Source of the DNA: Streptomyces sp. DHE7-1
GTDB taxonomy: Bacteria; Actinomycetota; Actinomycetes; Streptomycetales; Streptomycetaceae
Direction of reading: 5' to 3'
Assembly: GCA_016432725.1 (NCBI GenBank)
Contig: JACJDG010000003.1
Span: 6,478,001-6,542,000 of the forward strand
DNA: 64,000 nucleotides
The notes below the pieces were generated by a model. The model was not told the origin of the DNA, did no database searches, and was given only the letters and a program-made list of their open reading frames with translations. The translations under genes and the position numbers were made by a program. This document shows, in pieces, positions 17,419-25,669 of this stretch. The stretch's first letter is position 1. Each line of letters opens with the position of its first letter.

Positions 17419-18216
17419 ATGAGAATCTTTCCGCTGGGCGTTTGGGCAGTCTCGACATCCGGGGAGACGACGTCTTTCCTCGTGGACGCCGGTTCCACCC
17501 GACTGATGATGGACGTGGGGCTCAACCCGGGGCACTCTCTGGCCATCCACTCCATTCCGTTGACCACGATCACCCACGTCTTCCTGTCGCACAGTCACAG
17601 CGATCACATGCAGGGGTTCGCGAATCTGGTTTTCACCCGTGACGCCCAGCAACGGCAGTACGGCCCTGCCCCCCGCCTGAACGTCATCGCTTGCACCGCG
17701 GACCTCGGGCGTGCGCAGAGTCTGCTGGAGATCTTCTATCCGGAGCGCAAGTTCGACGTCGAATGGACCGCCGTGGAACCGGGCTCGAAGGTCGGTCTGG
17801 ACGACTTCGAGATGACATTCTTCCGCACCGAGCACACCGTTCCCGGACTCGGGGCGGTACTCACCAAGAACTCCAGCAAATTGCTGGTCTACACCTCGGA
17901 CACGGCTCCATGCGATGCAGTGCGGGAAGCTGCGGAGGGCGCGCACCTTCTGGTTGGCGAGTGCTTCGGAACGCAGCAGGATTTCGGAGCCGTCGCGAAG
18001 CGTCTGAAGCACATGTGTGCTGAAGAATTGGCAGGTCTCGCCCAGTCCGCAGGCGCTCTCCGAGTAATGCCGTTCCATATGCACACCCCGTACACGGCCC
18101 TGGATCGTCGAACAGATCTGATCGACACGATCTCCGCAAATTTTTCCGGCGAAATCCTGGACCCAGTGCCGAGTCGCCCCATCGAAATCGATCTCGAAGG
18201 AGTTGACGGTGCTTGA
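17419..18216 (+). CDS. Metallo-beta-lactamase-fold hydrolase, RNase Z-like
   Basis: The 265-residue protein carries the MBL metal motif HSHSDH (FLSHSHSDHMQGFANLVF), a later ligand in RTEHTVPGLGAVL, an aspartate in YTSDTAPCDAV and a final histidine in MPFHMHTP. The sequence order and TEHxxPGLG pattern fit the RNase Z/ElaC and related branch rather than beta-lactamases. ATG 17419 is 2 bases after the previous stop. Substrate may be RNA or a phosphodiester/nucleotide; context with nucleotide enzymes favours the latter, as inference. Its end overlaps the next gene's start. Confidence 0.8.
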   Translation: MRIFPLGVWAVSTSGETTSFLVDAGSTRLMMDVGLNPGHSLAIHSIPLTTITHVFLSHSHSDHMQGFANLVFTRDAQQRQYGPAPRLNVIACTADLGRAQSLLEIFYPERKFDVEWTAVEPGSKVGLDDFEMTFFRTEHTVPGLGAVLTKNSSKLLVYTSDTAPCDAVREAAEGAHLLVGECFGTQQDFGAVAKRLKHMCAEELAGLAQSAGALRVMPFHMHTPYTALDRRTDLIDTISANFSGEILDPVPSRPIEIDLEGVDGA

Positions 18217-19906
18217 GTCGCTCAAGACGCGAATAGTCGGCCTCATCACCGTGGATTTCGGCGAGATGCAGATGCTCTCTGCGGTGAGATCAGGCGTTTC
18301 CGCCGCCCATCGCTCCGTTTCCGTGTCAGATGTGCGCAGGAACTCGCAGCATTTCAACGCCGAGCAAACCAAGCCGTTGATGAAGATGCAGCAGCGAGAT
18401 CCGTCGACCATCAGTAACATATCCATCGATGCTCTGGACGTCGATCCTGCGGATTCACGGCGTGCGTATCTGGAGCTTGCCAGAGGTGCTGCGTTCCGTG
18501 AACACCTCATCCTGAACGCGAGTGGCATTGGTTGTCTTGTCTTTGTCGTCGAAATCAGCGGACCTCTGTCCACGGATCAGATCATTTTCCTCACGAACGC
18601 GCTATTGAAGGACCGGTCCACGCTCGCCCTTTCTGACGGCTCGACTTTCGACATCCCTCGACGAATCGGCTACTACCGCGACATTCTGGCGCCCTTTGTC
18701 AATTCAGAGCGCACCGGGTACACCCGAACTTATTCCATGATTCATCTGATCGAACTGTCTCCGGAAACCTTGGAGGCTGCCACCTCCAGCGGACAGTCCA
18801 TCTACGACAGGTACGAGAACGAGTTCCACGCACTGTCGGTACGCGTCATACCCGCTTGGCGGCAAAGGTTTCCACATGGATCCCGCTACCCGGATGAGCC
18901 GAACGGCTCGCTGTCCCCGGTGGGTGTGCTGAAGATGAACATGCGGAACACCGTCTTCTTCGAGCACCCGTACGACGAGGCTGAGGTCGAGGATCTTTAC
19001 TATCTCGCTATGACGGAAATTCGCATCTGGGACCTGCTCATCACCAGTCAACTTCAATTGGTGCAGGCTCAATTGGCAGAGTACGAAATTCACGAGTTCG
19101 AGGAAGTGTCAATCGATCTCGCCCGTCGGCTGCATCTCAGCTCCCTGCGGACGTTCAACGAGTTCTATGGCTACTACCTGTCAACCAGTAAGAGGGCGCG
19201 CCATTTCTACCGACAGGCGTACAGGACGTTTGACGTTGCGGACCTTCTTGCGCTGCTCCGTGAGAAGACCGCCCAGTTGGATGCCATCGTCACCCGAATC
19301 CGCGAGACGAACGTCAACCTGCAGCAGCGTGAAATTGTCACGCACCAGCGGGACTTGCTTGAACAGTCCATTGAGTCGATGCACCGAGACAAGGCCGTTA
19401 CCCGTGTGCTCAACCTGATCAGCCTCATCGCAGGGGTCTCCCTGGCTCTGCAACTGCAGGACAGCCTCGGCCTCGGAAGCGCGTGGCGCTTCCCTCTCAT
19501 CGGCGGGGCCTGTGTCACGTACGCGACCCTCTACGCTCTAGGTCGCTGGTCGCGCGGCGCACACAGACTCAGACTGCGAGAAGAAGTGCGTGTCGTGGGG
19601 GTCACTTCGACGGAAGCACTGCTGAACGAACTGCTGCGTGGCAGCGTACGTCGGGGGGTGCAGGACGTGGGGCAGTCCCGCCAACGTGTGTCCTGGGTTG
19701 CGCGACGGCAGTGGCCCTATCACCAGGTAGTTCGGTTCCAGGTGGTTTTCGCATTGGCGGGCACTAGCACGGAGCGTGAGTCTCTGCTCAGTGCCGAAGC
19801 ATCCCTGAGCCTGTGGCGCTGGCAGAAAAGACCTCAGGCTGTCGAGCAGTTCCAACGCATTCTTCAGGAAACCATGGCAGCGATCGGAGCACGCTCGGCG
19901 GACTGA
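18209..19906 (+). CDS. Unknown protein with coiled coil and two transmembrane helices
   Basis: The 565-residue protein has a soluble N-terminal region of about 340 residues, a predicted coiled coil (LLREKTAQLDAIVTRIRETNVNLQQ and on), then two membrane helices near residues 399-418 (VLNLISLIAGVSLALQL) and 428-446 (FPLIGGACVTYATLYALG) and about 115 cytoplasmic residues. Helix-long arm plus two helices recalls CorA-like channels, but the GMN motif is absent. Start: GTG at 18209, six bases after AAGGAG; a TTG at 18203 is less likely. It overlaps the MBL gene. Its topology would suit a membrane effector; no function is known. Confidence 0.7.
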   Translation: MLESLKTRIVGLITVDFGEMQMLSAVRSGVSAAHRSVSVSDVRRNSQHFNAEQTKPLMKMQQRDPSTISNISIDALDVDPADSRRAYLELARGAAFREHLILNASGIGCLVFVVEISGPLSTDQIIFLTNALLKDRSTLALSDGSTFDIPRRIGYYRDILAPFVNSERTGYTRTYSMIHLIELSPETLEAATSSGQSIYDRYENEFHALSVRVIPAWRQRFPHGSRYPDEPNGSLSPVGVLKMNMRNTVFFEHPYDEAEVEDLYYLAMTEIRIWDLLITSQLQLVQAQLAEYEIHEFEEVSIDLARRLHLSSLRTFNEFYGYYLSTSKRARHFYRQAYRTFDVADLLALLREKTAQLDAIVTRIRETNVNLQQREIVTHQRDLLEQSIESMHRDKAVTRVLNLISLIAGVSLALQLQDSLGLGSAWRFPLIGGACVTYATLYALGRWSRGAHRLRLREEVRVVGVTSTEALLNELLRGSVRRGVQDVGQSRQRVSWVARRQWPYHQVVRFQVVFALAGTSTERESLLSAEASLSLWRWQKRPQAVEQFQRILQETMAAIGARSAD

Positions 19907-19939
19907 TCGCGCCCTCTTTCCGTCCTGTCGGAGGACAGT

Positions 19940-20529
19940 ATGTCAGTTGCGACACGTGCCGTATGGGCAGGACGGTTTCAGCCCTTCCATATGGGGCATT
20001 TGCAGACGTTGCGGAGGATGGCTTCCATGAGGACCCCACTGGTGGTCGCCGTCATCGCCGCCGATGAGGCCGAAGGTCATGGCGCCTACGGCAGGATGGC
20101 CGCGGCGGCCGGTGCATCGAGCAGTAATCCGCTCACCGTTTGGGAGCGTACGGAGATGATCAACCTCGCACTCGCGACTGAGCCGTGGGCGCAGTCCGTC
20201 CGCACGATCGGTGCTCCTCGCCCCGACCTCGACTGGGAGTTGACCAAGACCTTCTACCCCGGCAACGCGTGATCTACCTGACGGACCGGGACCAGTTCGA
20301 AGCGGCAAAGCTGCACAGATACAAGTCTCTTGGCGAAAAGGTTGTTGTCGTCGGAGTGAAGGATCTGCCCGCGATGTCGGCCACAGAGGTTCGACGCCGT
20401 ATCGCCGCCGGCGAGGACTGGCAGTCCCTCATGCACCCGGCCACGATCGACTACTTCAGGGAGATTGACGGCCCGGCACGATTCGAGGGCGCAGGAGCGG
20501 ACGACTCCGGCGGGGAGGACGACGAGTGA
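19940..20529 (+). CDS. NadM-type nicotinamide-nucleotide adenylyltransferase-like protein (one frameshift)
   Basis: The N-terminal part has the HxGH nucleotidyltransferase motif in GRFQPFHMGHLQTL and NPLTVWERTEMINLA; the C-terminal part has SATEVRRRIAAGEDW and REIDGPARFEG. These match archaeal-type NMN adenylyltransferase (NadM, COG1056), which joins NMN and ATP to NAD. The halves are in different frames; one extra C at 20257-20260 joins FYPRQRVIYLTD and gives 196 residues, normal for the family. The substrate could be another mononucleotide. It follows the membrane protein by 33 bases and overlaps the adenylate-kinase-like gene. Confidence 0.8.
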
Positions 20530-21167
20530 AGGTGGAAAATGGACCCAGCATCCTCCTTTTTGGCGGATATCCGGGTTCCGGTAAGACAACGCAAATAGGT
20601 CTTCTGAGCCAGACCACGGAAACCGCGGTGCTGTCTGCGGGCAACCTCCTGCGGCAGGAGACCGGGAGGGGCACAAAACTGGGTCAGGTGTTTCTCGAAT
20701 ACAGCTCGAAAGGGATTCGGGCTCCGGATCATGTTGTCTGTGGAATACTTGCTCCGCACATTCGCCTACTGCTGGACAGAGGGGGTCGTGGCTTCCTCTC
20801 GGATGGGTTCCCGAAATCCGTGCCTCAGTTGACTTTTCTTGAGGACCTGTGTGCCTCTCGCGTAGCGGGCATGATCTACTTGGATGCCCCGGAAGAGATA
20901 CTTATCAGCCGGGCGGTGGCGCGCGGCCACTGCGAAAATTGCGGTCCGGTCCCAGGAACTGTCGACCCCTGCGTCACGTGCGGGAGCGCCGTATCGGTGC
21001 GCTATGACGACGACGCGGAGACCGTGAGGAACAGATTGAACTCGTACGCGCAGGGTAATCAAGAGGTCGTAGAAGCCCTGGAACTTCGCGGGACCCTCGT
21101 ACGCGTAGACGCGACTCGGGGGTCGGTGCGGTCAGTGAATCGGTCGGCGCCGCGTACAGGCAGCTGA
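20526..21167 (+). CDS. Adenylate-kinase-like nucleotide kinase with zinc-type LID
   Basis: The 213-residue protein has a P-loop (GGYPGSGKTTQ), SAGNLLRQE, DGFPKSVPQ, and a LID with four cysteines (CENCG and CVTCG) followed by RYDDDAETVRNRLNSY. This is the adenylate kinase plan with a zinc-binding LID. GTG 20526 overlaps the stop of the adenylyltransferase. Housekeeping adenylate kinase lies elsewhere in streptomycetes (near ribosomal protein genes), so this extra copy is accessory. It may phosphorylate AMP or a related nucleotide used or released by its neighbours. Confidence 0.8.
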   Translation: MKVENGPSILLFGGYPGSGKTTQIGLLSQTTETAVLSAGNLLRQETGRGTKLGQVFLEYSSKGIRAPDHVVCGILAPHIRLLLDRGGRGFLSDGFPKSVPQLTFLEDLCASRVAGMIYLDAPEEILISRAVARGHCENCGPVPGTVDPCVTCGSAVSVRYDDDAETVRNRLNSYAQGNQEVVEALELRGTLVRVDATRGSVRSVNRSAPRTGS

Positions 21168-21543
21168 CAGACAGGGGGAGTGAACCAACCGGCGCTGGGG
21201 CGGAGTGAAGCCGCACCGCCCGTAAGGCGGGCCCCCGGAGCAAGGGTGCATCAGTTGCCATCGGTGAGTTCGTCCGACTGGCGGCACCGACTCTGCGGAG
21301 AGACCTCGAAGCCTTTGGTTGGGGAGATTCTGTAAGGCTTTCAGGTGCGTCATGCCGAGCCGCGGGGTGATTCCACCACGCTTGACGCCCCAACCTGCAT
21401 CACCTGGAAGTACCGGAGAGCCCACTGTCGGCACGGTCAGGAGTGCACGCCGAAGAGCTCGCGCCCGGATCGCGAGACCAGCGAGAACCCTTGGCTTGGG
21501 ACCGGCTGTGTGCAATCCCGCAAGAGATGAGAGGGTCTAGCGG
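21168..21543 (+). ncRNA. Candidate structured non-coding RNA downstream of the island
   Basis: No convincing gene is seen here, but stable inverted repeats are dense. They are CCGCCC-GTAA-GGCGGG (21216-21231, a GNRA loop in RNA), GCCATCGG / CCGACTGGC (21257-21282), AAGCCTT / AAGGCTT (21309-21315 and 21334-21340) and CTCGCG / CGCGAG (21458-21463 and 21471-21476). The mix recalls parts of a group II intron or another large ncRNA, but I cannot place domain V and no reverse transcriptase is nearby. It may also include the promoter of the next gene. Strand is assumed. Confidence 0.3.
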
Positions 21544-22829
21544 GTGAGCGAGACACCACCGAACACCCTGCAGTACCGCTTTGACGGGCCGGAAGACGCC
21601 CCTGTCCTGATCCTGGGTCCCTCGCTGGGGACGACCTGGCACATGTGGGACCGGCAGGTCCCCGAGCTGACGAAGCAGTGGCGGGTCTTCCGGTTCGACC
21701 TGCCGGGCCACGGCGGCGCCCCCGCCCACCCGGTCCCGTCCGTCGGCGAGCTGGCGGCCCGGCTGCTGGCCACGCTGGACGCGGTCGGCGTACAGCGCTT
21801 CGGCTACGCGGGCTGCGCCCTCGGCGGCGCGGTCGGCCTCGAACTCGCCCTGCGCCACCCCGAGCGTCTCACCTCACTCGCGCTCGTCGCCGCCTCGCCC
21901 CGGTTCGGCACCGCCGACGAGTTCCGCCAGCGCGGGGTGATCGTCCGCACCAACGGGCTCGACCCGATCGCCCGGACCTCTCCGGACCGCTGGTTCACCG
22001 GCGGGTTCGCCGCCGCCCAGCCCGCGATCACCGAGTGGGCCGTGCAGATGGTGCGCACCACCGACCCGGGCTGCTACATCGCCGCCTGCGAGGCCCTGGC
22101 CGGCTTCGACGTGCGGCCCGAACTGGGCCGGGTCGGCGTGCCGACGCTGGTGCTGGTCGGCTCCGACGACCAGGTCACCGGCCCCGCCGAGGCCCGCACC
22201 CTGGTGGCCGGCATCCCGGACGCCCGCCTCGCGGTCGTCCCCGGCGCCTCCCACCTGGTCCCGGTCGAGCAGCCCGCCGCCGTCACCGACCTGCTGGTCC
22301 GCCACTTCTCCACCGCCTGGCAGCAGCCCTACGACACCGGCCAGACCGCCCTGCCGGCCGCCCCGGTCCACCCGGCCGTCGCCGCGCCGCCGCAGGTGGT
22401 CCCCGTCGCCGAGATCGCCCCCATCGTGCCGGCGCAGCCGCTCGGGCCGCCCGACCGGTACCAGAGCGGGCTGAAGGTCCGCCGGGAGGTGCTGGGCGAC
22501 GCGCACGTCGACCAGGAGCTCGCACAGGCCGGCGAGTTCTCCGGGGACTTCCAGGAGTTCATGACCCGCTACGCCTGGGGCGAGATCTGGGACCGGCCCG
22601 GACTGGACCGCCGCACCCGGAGCTGCGTGACGCTCACCGCGCTGATCGCCGGCGGCCACCTGGAGGACCTGGCCCTCCACGTCCGCGCCGCCCTGCGCAA
22701 CGGACTCACCCCGACGAGATCAGGGAGGTGCTGCTCCAGACGGCCGTGTACTGCGGGGTGCCGGCGGCGAGCCGGGCGTTCCGGGTGGCCCAGCAGGTCG
22801 TCCGGGAGGAGACCACGCCCGCCGAATGA
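21544..22829 (+). CDS. pcaL: Fused 3-oxoadipate enol-lactonase / 4-carboxymuconolactone decarboxylase (one frameshift)
   Basis: The N-terminal 260 residues are an alpha/beta hydrolase (PcaD-like; FRFDLPGHGGAP, AGCALGGAVGLELALRHPERL). The C-terminal 120 residues are a carboxymuconolactone decarboxylase (YQSGLKVRREVLGDAHVDQ, TRYAWGEIWDRPGLDRRTRS). Fusion of these activities is the known PcaL form of the protocatechuate branch of the beta-ketoadipate pathway. One extra C at 22709-22712 joins GLTP to DEIREVLLQTAVYCG and gives 428 residues. The nucleophile position of the GxSxG elbow reads GCALG, with alanine in place of serine. Other pca genes are not in this window. Confidence 0.85.
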
Positions 22830-22864
22830 GCCCCCGGCCGTCGCGCGCGGCAGGATGGGGAGTC

Positions 22865-23500
22865 ATGAGGCTCACCAAGAAGACCCACTCCTGCGTCCGC
22901 CTCGAGAAGGACGGGCGGGCCCTCGTCATCGACCCGGGCGGGTTCAGCGAGCAGGACGCGGCGGCCGGGGCGGACGCGATCCTGGTGACGCACGAGCACC
23001 CGGACCACTTCGACGAAGGCCGGCTGCGGGCCGCGCTGGAGGCCCGCCCCGGCGCCGAGATCTGGACCCTGAAGTCGGTCGCCGACCGGCTCTCGGCGGC
23101 CTGGCCGGGCCGGGTGCACACCGTCGGCCACGGCGACACCTTCACCGCGGCCGGCTTCGACGTGCAGGTCCACGGTGAGCTGCACGCGGTGATCCACCCG
23201 GACATCCCGCGCGTCACCAACGTCGGCTACCTGATCGACGGCGGCCGGGTCTTCCACCCGGGAGACGCGCTCACCGTCCCCGAGCAGCCGGTCGAGACCC
23301 TGATGGTCCCGGTGATGGCCCCCTGGAACAAGATCTCCGAGGTCATCGACTACATCCGTGAGGTGGGGCCGCGGCGTGCCCTCGACGTCCACGACGCCCT
23401 GCTCGCCGACCTCGCCCGCCCGATCTACGACGGCCACATCGGACGCCTGGGCGGCACGGACCACCAGCGGCTCGCCCCGGGAGCGTCGGCCGAACTGTGA
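22865..23500 (+). CDS. Metallo-beta-lactamase-fold metal-dependent hydrolase
   Basis: The 211-residue protein has the metal motif THEHPDHFDEGRL and later histidine/aspartate positions (GELHAVIH, FHPGDALTVP), and lacks long insertions, like the UPF0173/YtkL-type MBL hydrolases. ATG 22865 is preceded by GGGGAG. No substrate can be assigned. It lies 40 bases upstream of exonuclease III, so the two may be cotranscribed. Confidence 0.85.
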   Translation: MRLTKKTHSCVRLEKDGRALVIDPGGFSEQDAAAGADAILVTHEHPDHFDEGRLRAALEARPGAEIWTLKSVADRLSAAWPGRVHTVGHGDTFTAAGFDVQVHGELHAVIHPDIPRVTNVGYLIDGGRVFHPGDALTVPEQPVETLMVPVMAPWNKISEVIDYIREVGPRRALDVHDALLADLARPIYDGHIGRLGGTDHQRLAPGASAEL

Positions 23501-23540
23501 GCGGGGCCGGTTGTCACACCCGGCGGGTAGGTTGTGGGAC

Positions 23541-24320
23541 ATGCGTATCGCCACCTGGAACGTGAACTCGATCACCGCCCGCCTGCCGCGGCTGCTCGCC
23601 TGGCTGGAGAGCAGCGGCACCGACGTGCTCTGCCTCCAGGAGGCGAAGATCGCCGAGGCGCAGTTCCCGTTCGAGCCGCTGCGCGAGCTGGGCTACGAGG
23701 CGGCGGTCCACGCCACCGGCCGGTGGAACGGCGTGGCGGTGCTCTCCCGCGTCGGCATCGAGGACGTGGTGAAGGGCCTGCCCGGCGACCCGGGCTACGA
23801 CGGCGTGACCGAGCCGCGCGCTCTGGCGGCGACCTGCGGCCCGGTCCGCGTCTGGTCGGTGTACGTGCCCAACGGCCGCGAGGTGGAGCACCCGCACTAC
23901 GCCTACAAGCTCCAGTGGTTCGAGGCCCTGCGGGCCGCCGTCGCCGGTGACGCCGCGGGCAGCCGCCCCTTCGCGGTGCTCGGCGACTACAACGTGGCGC
24001 CCACCGACGAGGACGTCTACGACCGGGCCGCCTTCGAGGGCGCCACCCATGTCACCCCGGCCGAGCGCGCCGCCCTCGCCTCGCTGCGCGGGGCGGGCCT
24101 CGCGGACGTCGTCCCGCGGCCCCTGAAGTACGACCACCCCTTCACGTACTGGGACTACCGCCAGCTCTGCTTCCCCAAGAACCGCGGCATGCGCATCGAT
24201 CTCGTCTACGGCAACCAGCCGTTCGCGGGGGCCGTGAAGGACGCCTACGTGGACCGCGAGGAGCGCAAGGGCAAGGGCGCGTCCGACCACGCGCCGGTGG
24301 TGGTCGACCTGGACGTGTGA
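23541..24320 (+). CDS. xthA: Exodeoxyribonuclease III
   Basis: The 259-residue protein is an AP endonuclease/exonuclease III with all catalytic blocks: RIATWNVNSITARL, CLQEAKI, GDYNVAPTDEDVYD, NRGMRIDLVY and SDHAPVVVDL. It cleaves DNA at abasic sites and removes 3' blocks in base-excision repair. The ATG at 23541 starts close behind the upstream hydrolase. Length and motifs are normal. Confidence 0.95.
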   Translation: MRIATWNVNSITARLPRLLAWLESSGTDVLCLQEAKIAEAQFPFEPLRELGYEAAVHATGRWNGVAVLSRVGIEDVVKGLPGDPGYDGVTEPRALAATCGPVRVWSVYVPNGREVEHPHYAYKLQWFEALRAAVAGDAAGSRPFAVLGDYNVAPTDEDVYDRAAFEGATHVTPAERAALASLRGAGLADVVPRPLKYDHPFTYWDYRQLCFPKNRGMRIDLVYGNQPFAGAVKDAYVDREERKGKGASDHAPVVVDLDV

Positions 24321-24335
24321 TGCCAGGCTTGGCCC

Positions 24336-24755
24336 ATGAACATTCCGTTCCTGGGCCACCGGCACCACAAGAACGGCCGCGCGGCGCTTCCGGCCGACCC
24401 CGAGGCGATCGCCGCCCTGCTGTCCGAGTGTGAACTGCTCCGCTCGCAGGCGGCCCAGGCGGGCGTCCGCCTCGACGACACCCCGGCCTCCCTGGAGGCG
24501 CTGGACCAGCTCGTCCCGCGCTGGCGCGACGACGCGGAGATCCTGCCCTGGCTGGGCAACGACGCCGGGCTGTACGTGGGCACGGTCGTGGTGCGCACCG
24601 TCCCCGGCGCCGCCTGGCGGATCCGGGCCGACGGCGAACCGGTCGTACGGCTGGCCTCCGGGCGCGAGTTCGAGCTGGTGCGGGCGGGGCGGGAGTGGGC
24701 CGCGAGCGGTGTCCCCGAACTGTCGCAGCTCTACGCGGAGGTCGCCGAGGCCTGA
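24336..24755 (+). CDS. Conserved actinobacterial protein (DUF6278-like), unknown function
   Basis: The 139-residue protein opens MNIPFLGHRHHKNGRAALPADPEAIAALL and has a compact alpha/beta C-terminal part (LGNDAGLYVGTVVVRTVPGAAWRIRADGEPVVRLASGREFEL). It has no signal peptide or membrane helix. It resembles small proteins grouped as DUF6278 in streptomycetes, where it commonly follows exonuclease III. Role unknown. Start ATG is 15 bases after the xthA stop. Confidence 0.7.
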   Translation: MNIPFLGHRHHKNGRAALPADPEAIAALLSECELLRSQAAQAGVRLDDTPASLEALDQLVPRWRDDAEILPWLGNDAGLYVGTVVVRTVPGAAWRIRADGEPVVRLASGREFELVRAGREWAASGVPELSQLYAEVAEA

Positions 24756-24909
24756 GACGGGCGCCGGCCGGCCCGGCGCGGGCGGCCCACCGGCAGGCGG
24801 CCGGTGTAAATACGGCTATTGCCCGAAAAGTGCGTGTCGCCCCTCGGCTCCTCGCCCGTCTGGATAGTTTGCGGGACCGGGACACGGCTGAGAGTGAGTA
24901 GGGCTGCGG

Positions 24910-25653
24910 ATGGCCGCCGATCCGTTGATCGAGCTGCGTGACGTCAACAAGTACTACGGGGACCTGCATGTCCTGCGGGACATCGACCTCACCGTCGGCC
25001 GGGGCGAGGTGGTCGTGGTCATCGGCCCCTCCGGTTCGGGGAAGTCGACGCTGTGCCGGACCATCAACCGCCTGGAGACCATCGAGTCCGGCACGATCAC
25101 GCTCGACGGGCGGCCGCTGCCCGAGGAGGGCAGGGCCCTCGCCCGGCTCCGCGCCGAGGTCGGCATGGTCTTCCAGTCCTTCAACCTCTTCGCCCACAAG
25201 ACGGTCCTGCAGAACGTCTCCCTCGCCCAGACCAAGGTCCGCAGGCGGGGCAAGGAGGACGCGGACCGCCGGTCCCGGGAACTCCTCGACCGCGTCGGCC
25301 TGCTGAACCAGGCCGCCAAGTACCCCGCACAGCTCTCCGGCGGCCAGCAGCAGCGGGTGGCCATCGCCCGCGCCCTCGCCATGGAACCCAAGGCGATGCT
25401 GTTCGACGAGCCCACCTCGGCCCTCGACCCCGAGATGATCAACGAGGTGCTCGAGGTCATGCGGCAGCTCGCCCGGGACGGCATGACCATGGTCGTCGTC
25501 ACCCACGAGATGGGCTTCGCCCGCTCCGCCGCCAACCGCGTCGTCTTCATGGCCGACGGCCGGATCGTCGAGGACCGCAGCCCGGAGGAGTTCTTCACCA
25601 ACCCGCGCAGCGACCGGGCCAAGGACTTCCTGTCCAAGATCCTCAAGCACTGA
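24910..25653 (+). CDS. Amino acid ABC transporter ATP-binding protein (glutamate/glutamine type)
   Basis: The 247-residue ATPase has Walker A GPSGSGKST, Q-loop MVFQSFNLFAHKTVLQNV, signature LSGGQQQR, Walker B MLFDEPTSALDPEMI and H-loop VTHEMGFAR, the exact pattern of polar amino acid transporter ATPases (GluA/GlnQ). It heads an operon with a binding lipoprotein and two permeases. A promoter is likely in 24800-24900, where an AT-richer stretch contains GATAGT. Confidence 0.92.
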   Translation: MAADPLIELRDVNKYYGDLHVLRDIDLTVGRGEVVVVIGPSGSGKSTLCRTINRLETIESGTITLDGRPLPEEGRALARLRAEVGMVFQSFNLFAHKTVLQNVSLAQTKVRRRGKEDADRRSRELLDRVGLLNQAAKYPAQLSGGQQQRVAIARALAMEPKAMLFDEPTSALDPEMINEVLEVMRQLARDGMTMVVVTHEMGFARSAANRVVFMADGRIVEDRSPEEFFTNPRSDRAKDFLSKILKH

Positions 25654-25669
25654 CCGGGGAGTGCCACCC

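Noticed and set aside
21132..21515. A 127-codon minus-strand gene in the gap after the island
   Set aside because: It has no start context or recognised domain, and the region is better explained by RNA structure. Kept only as an ncRNA candidate.
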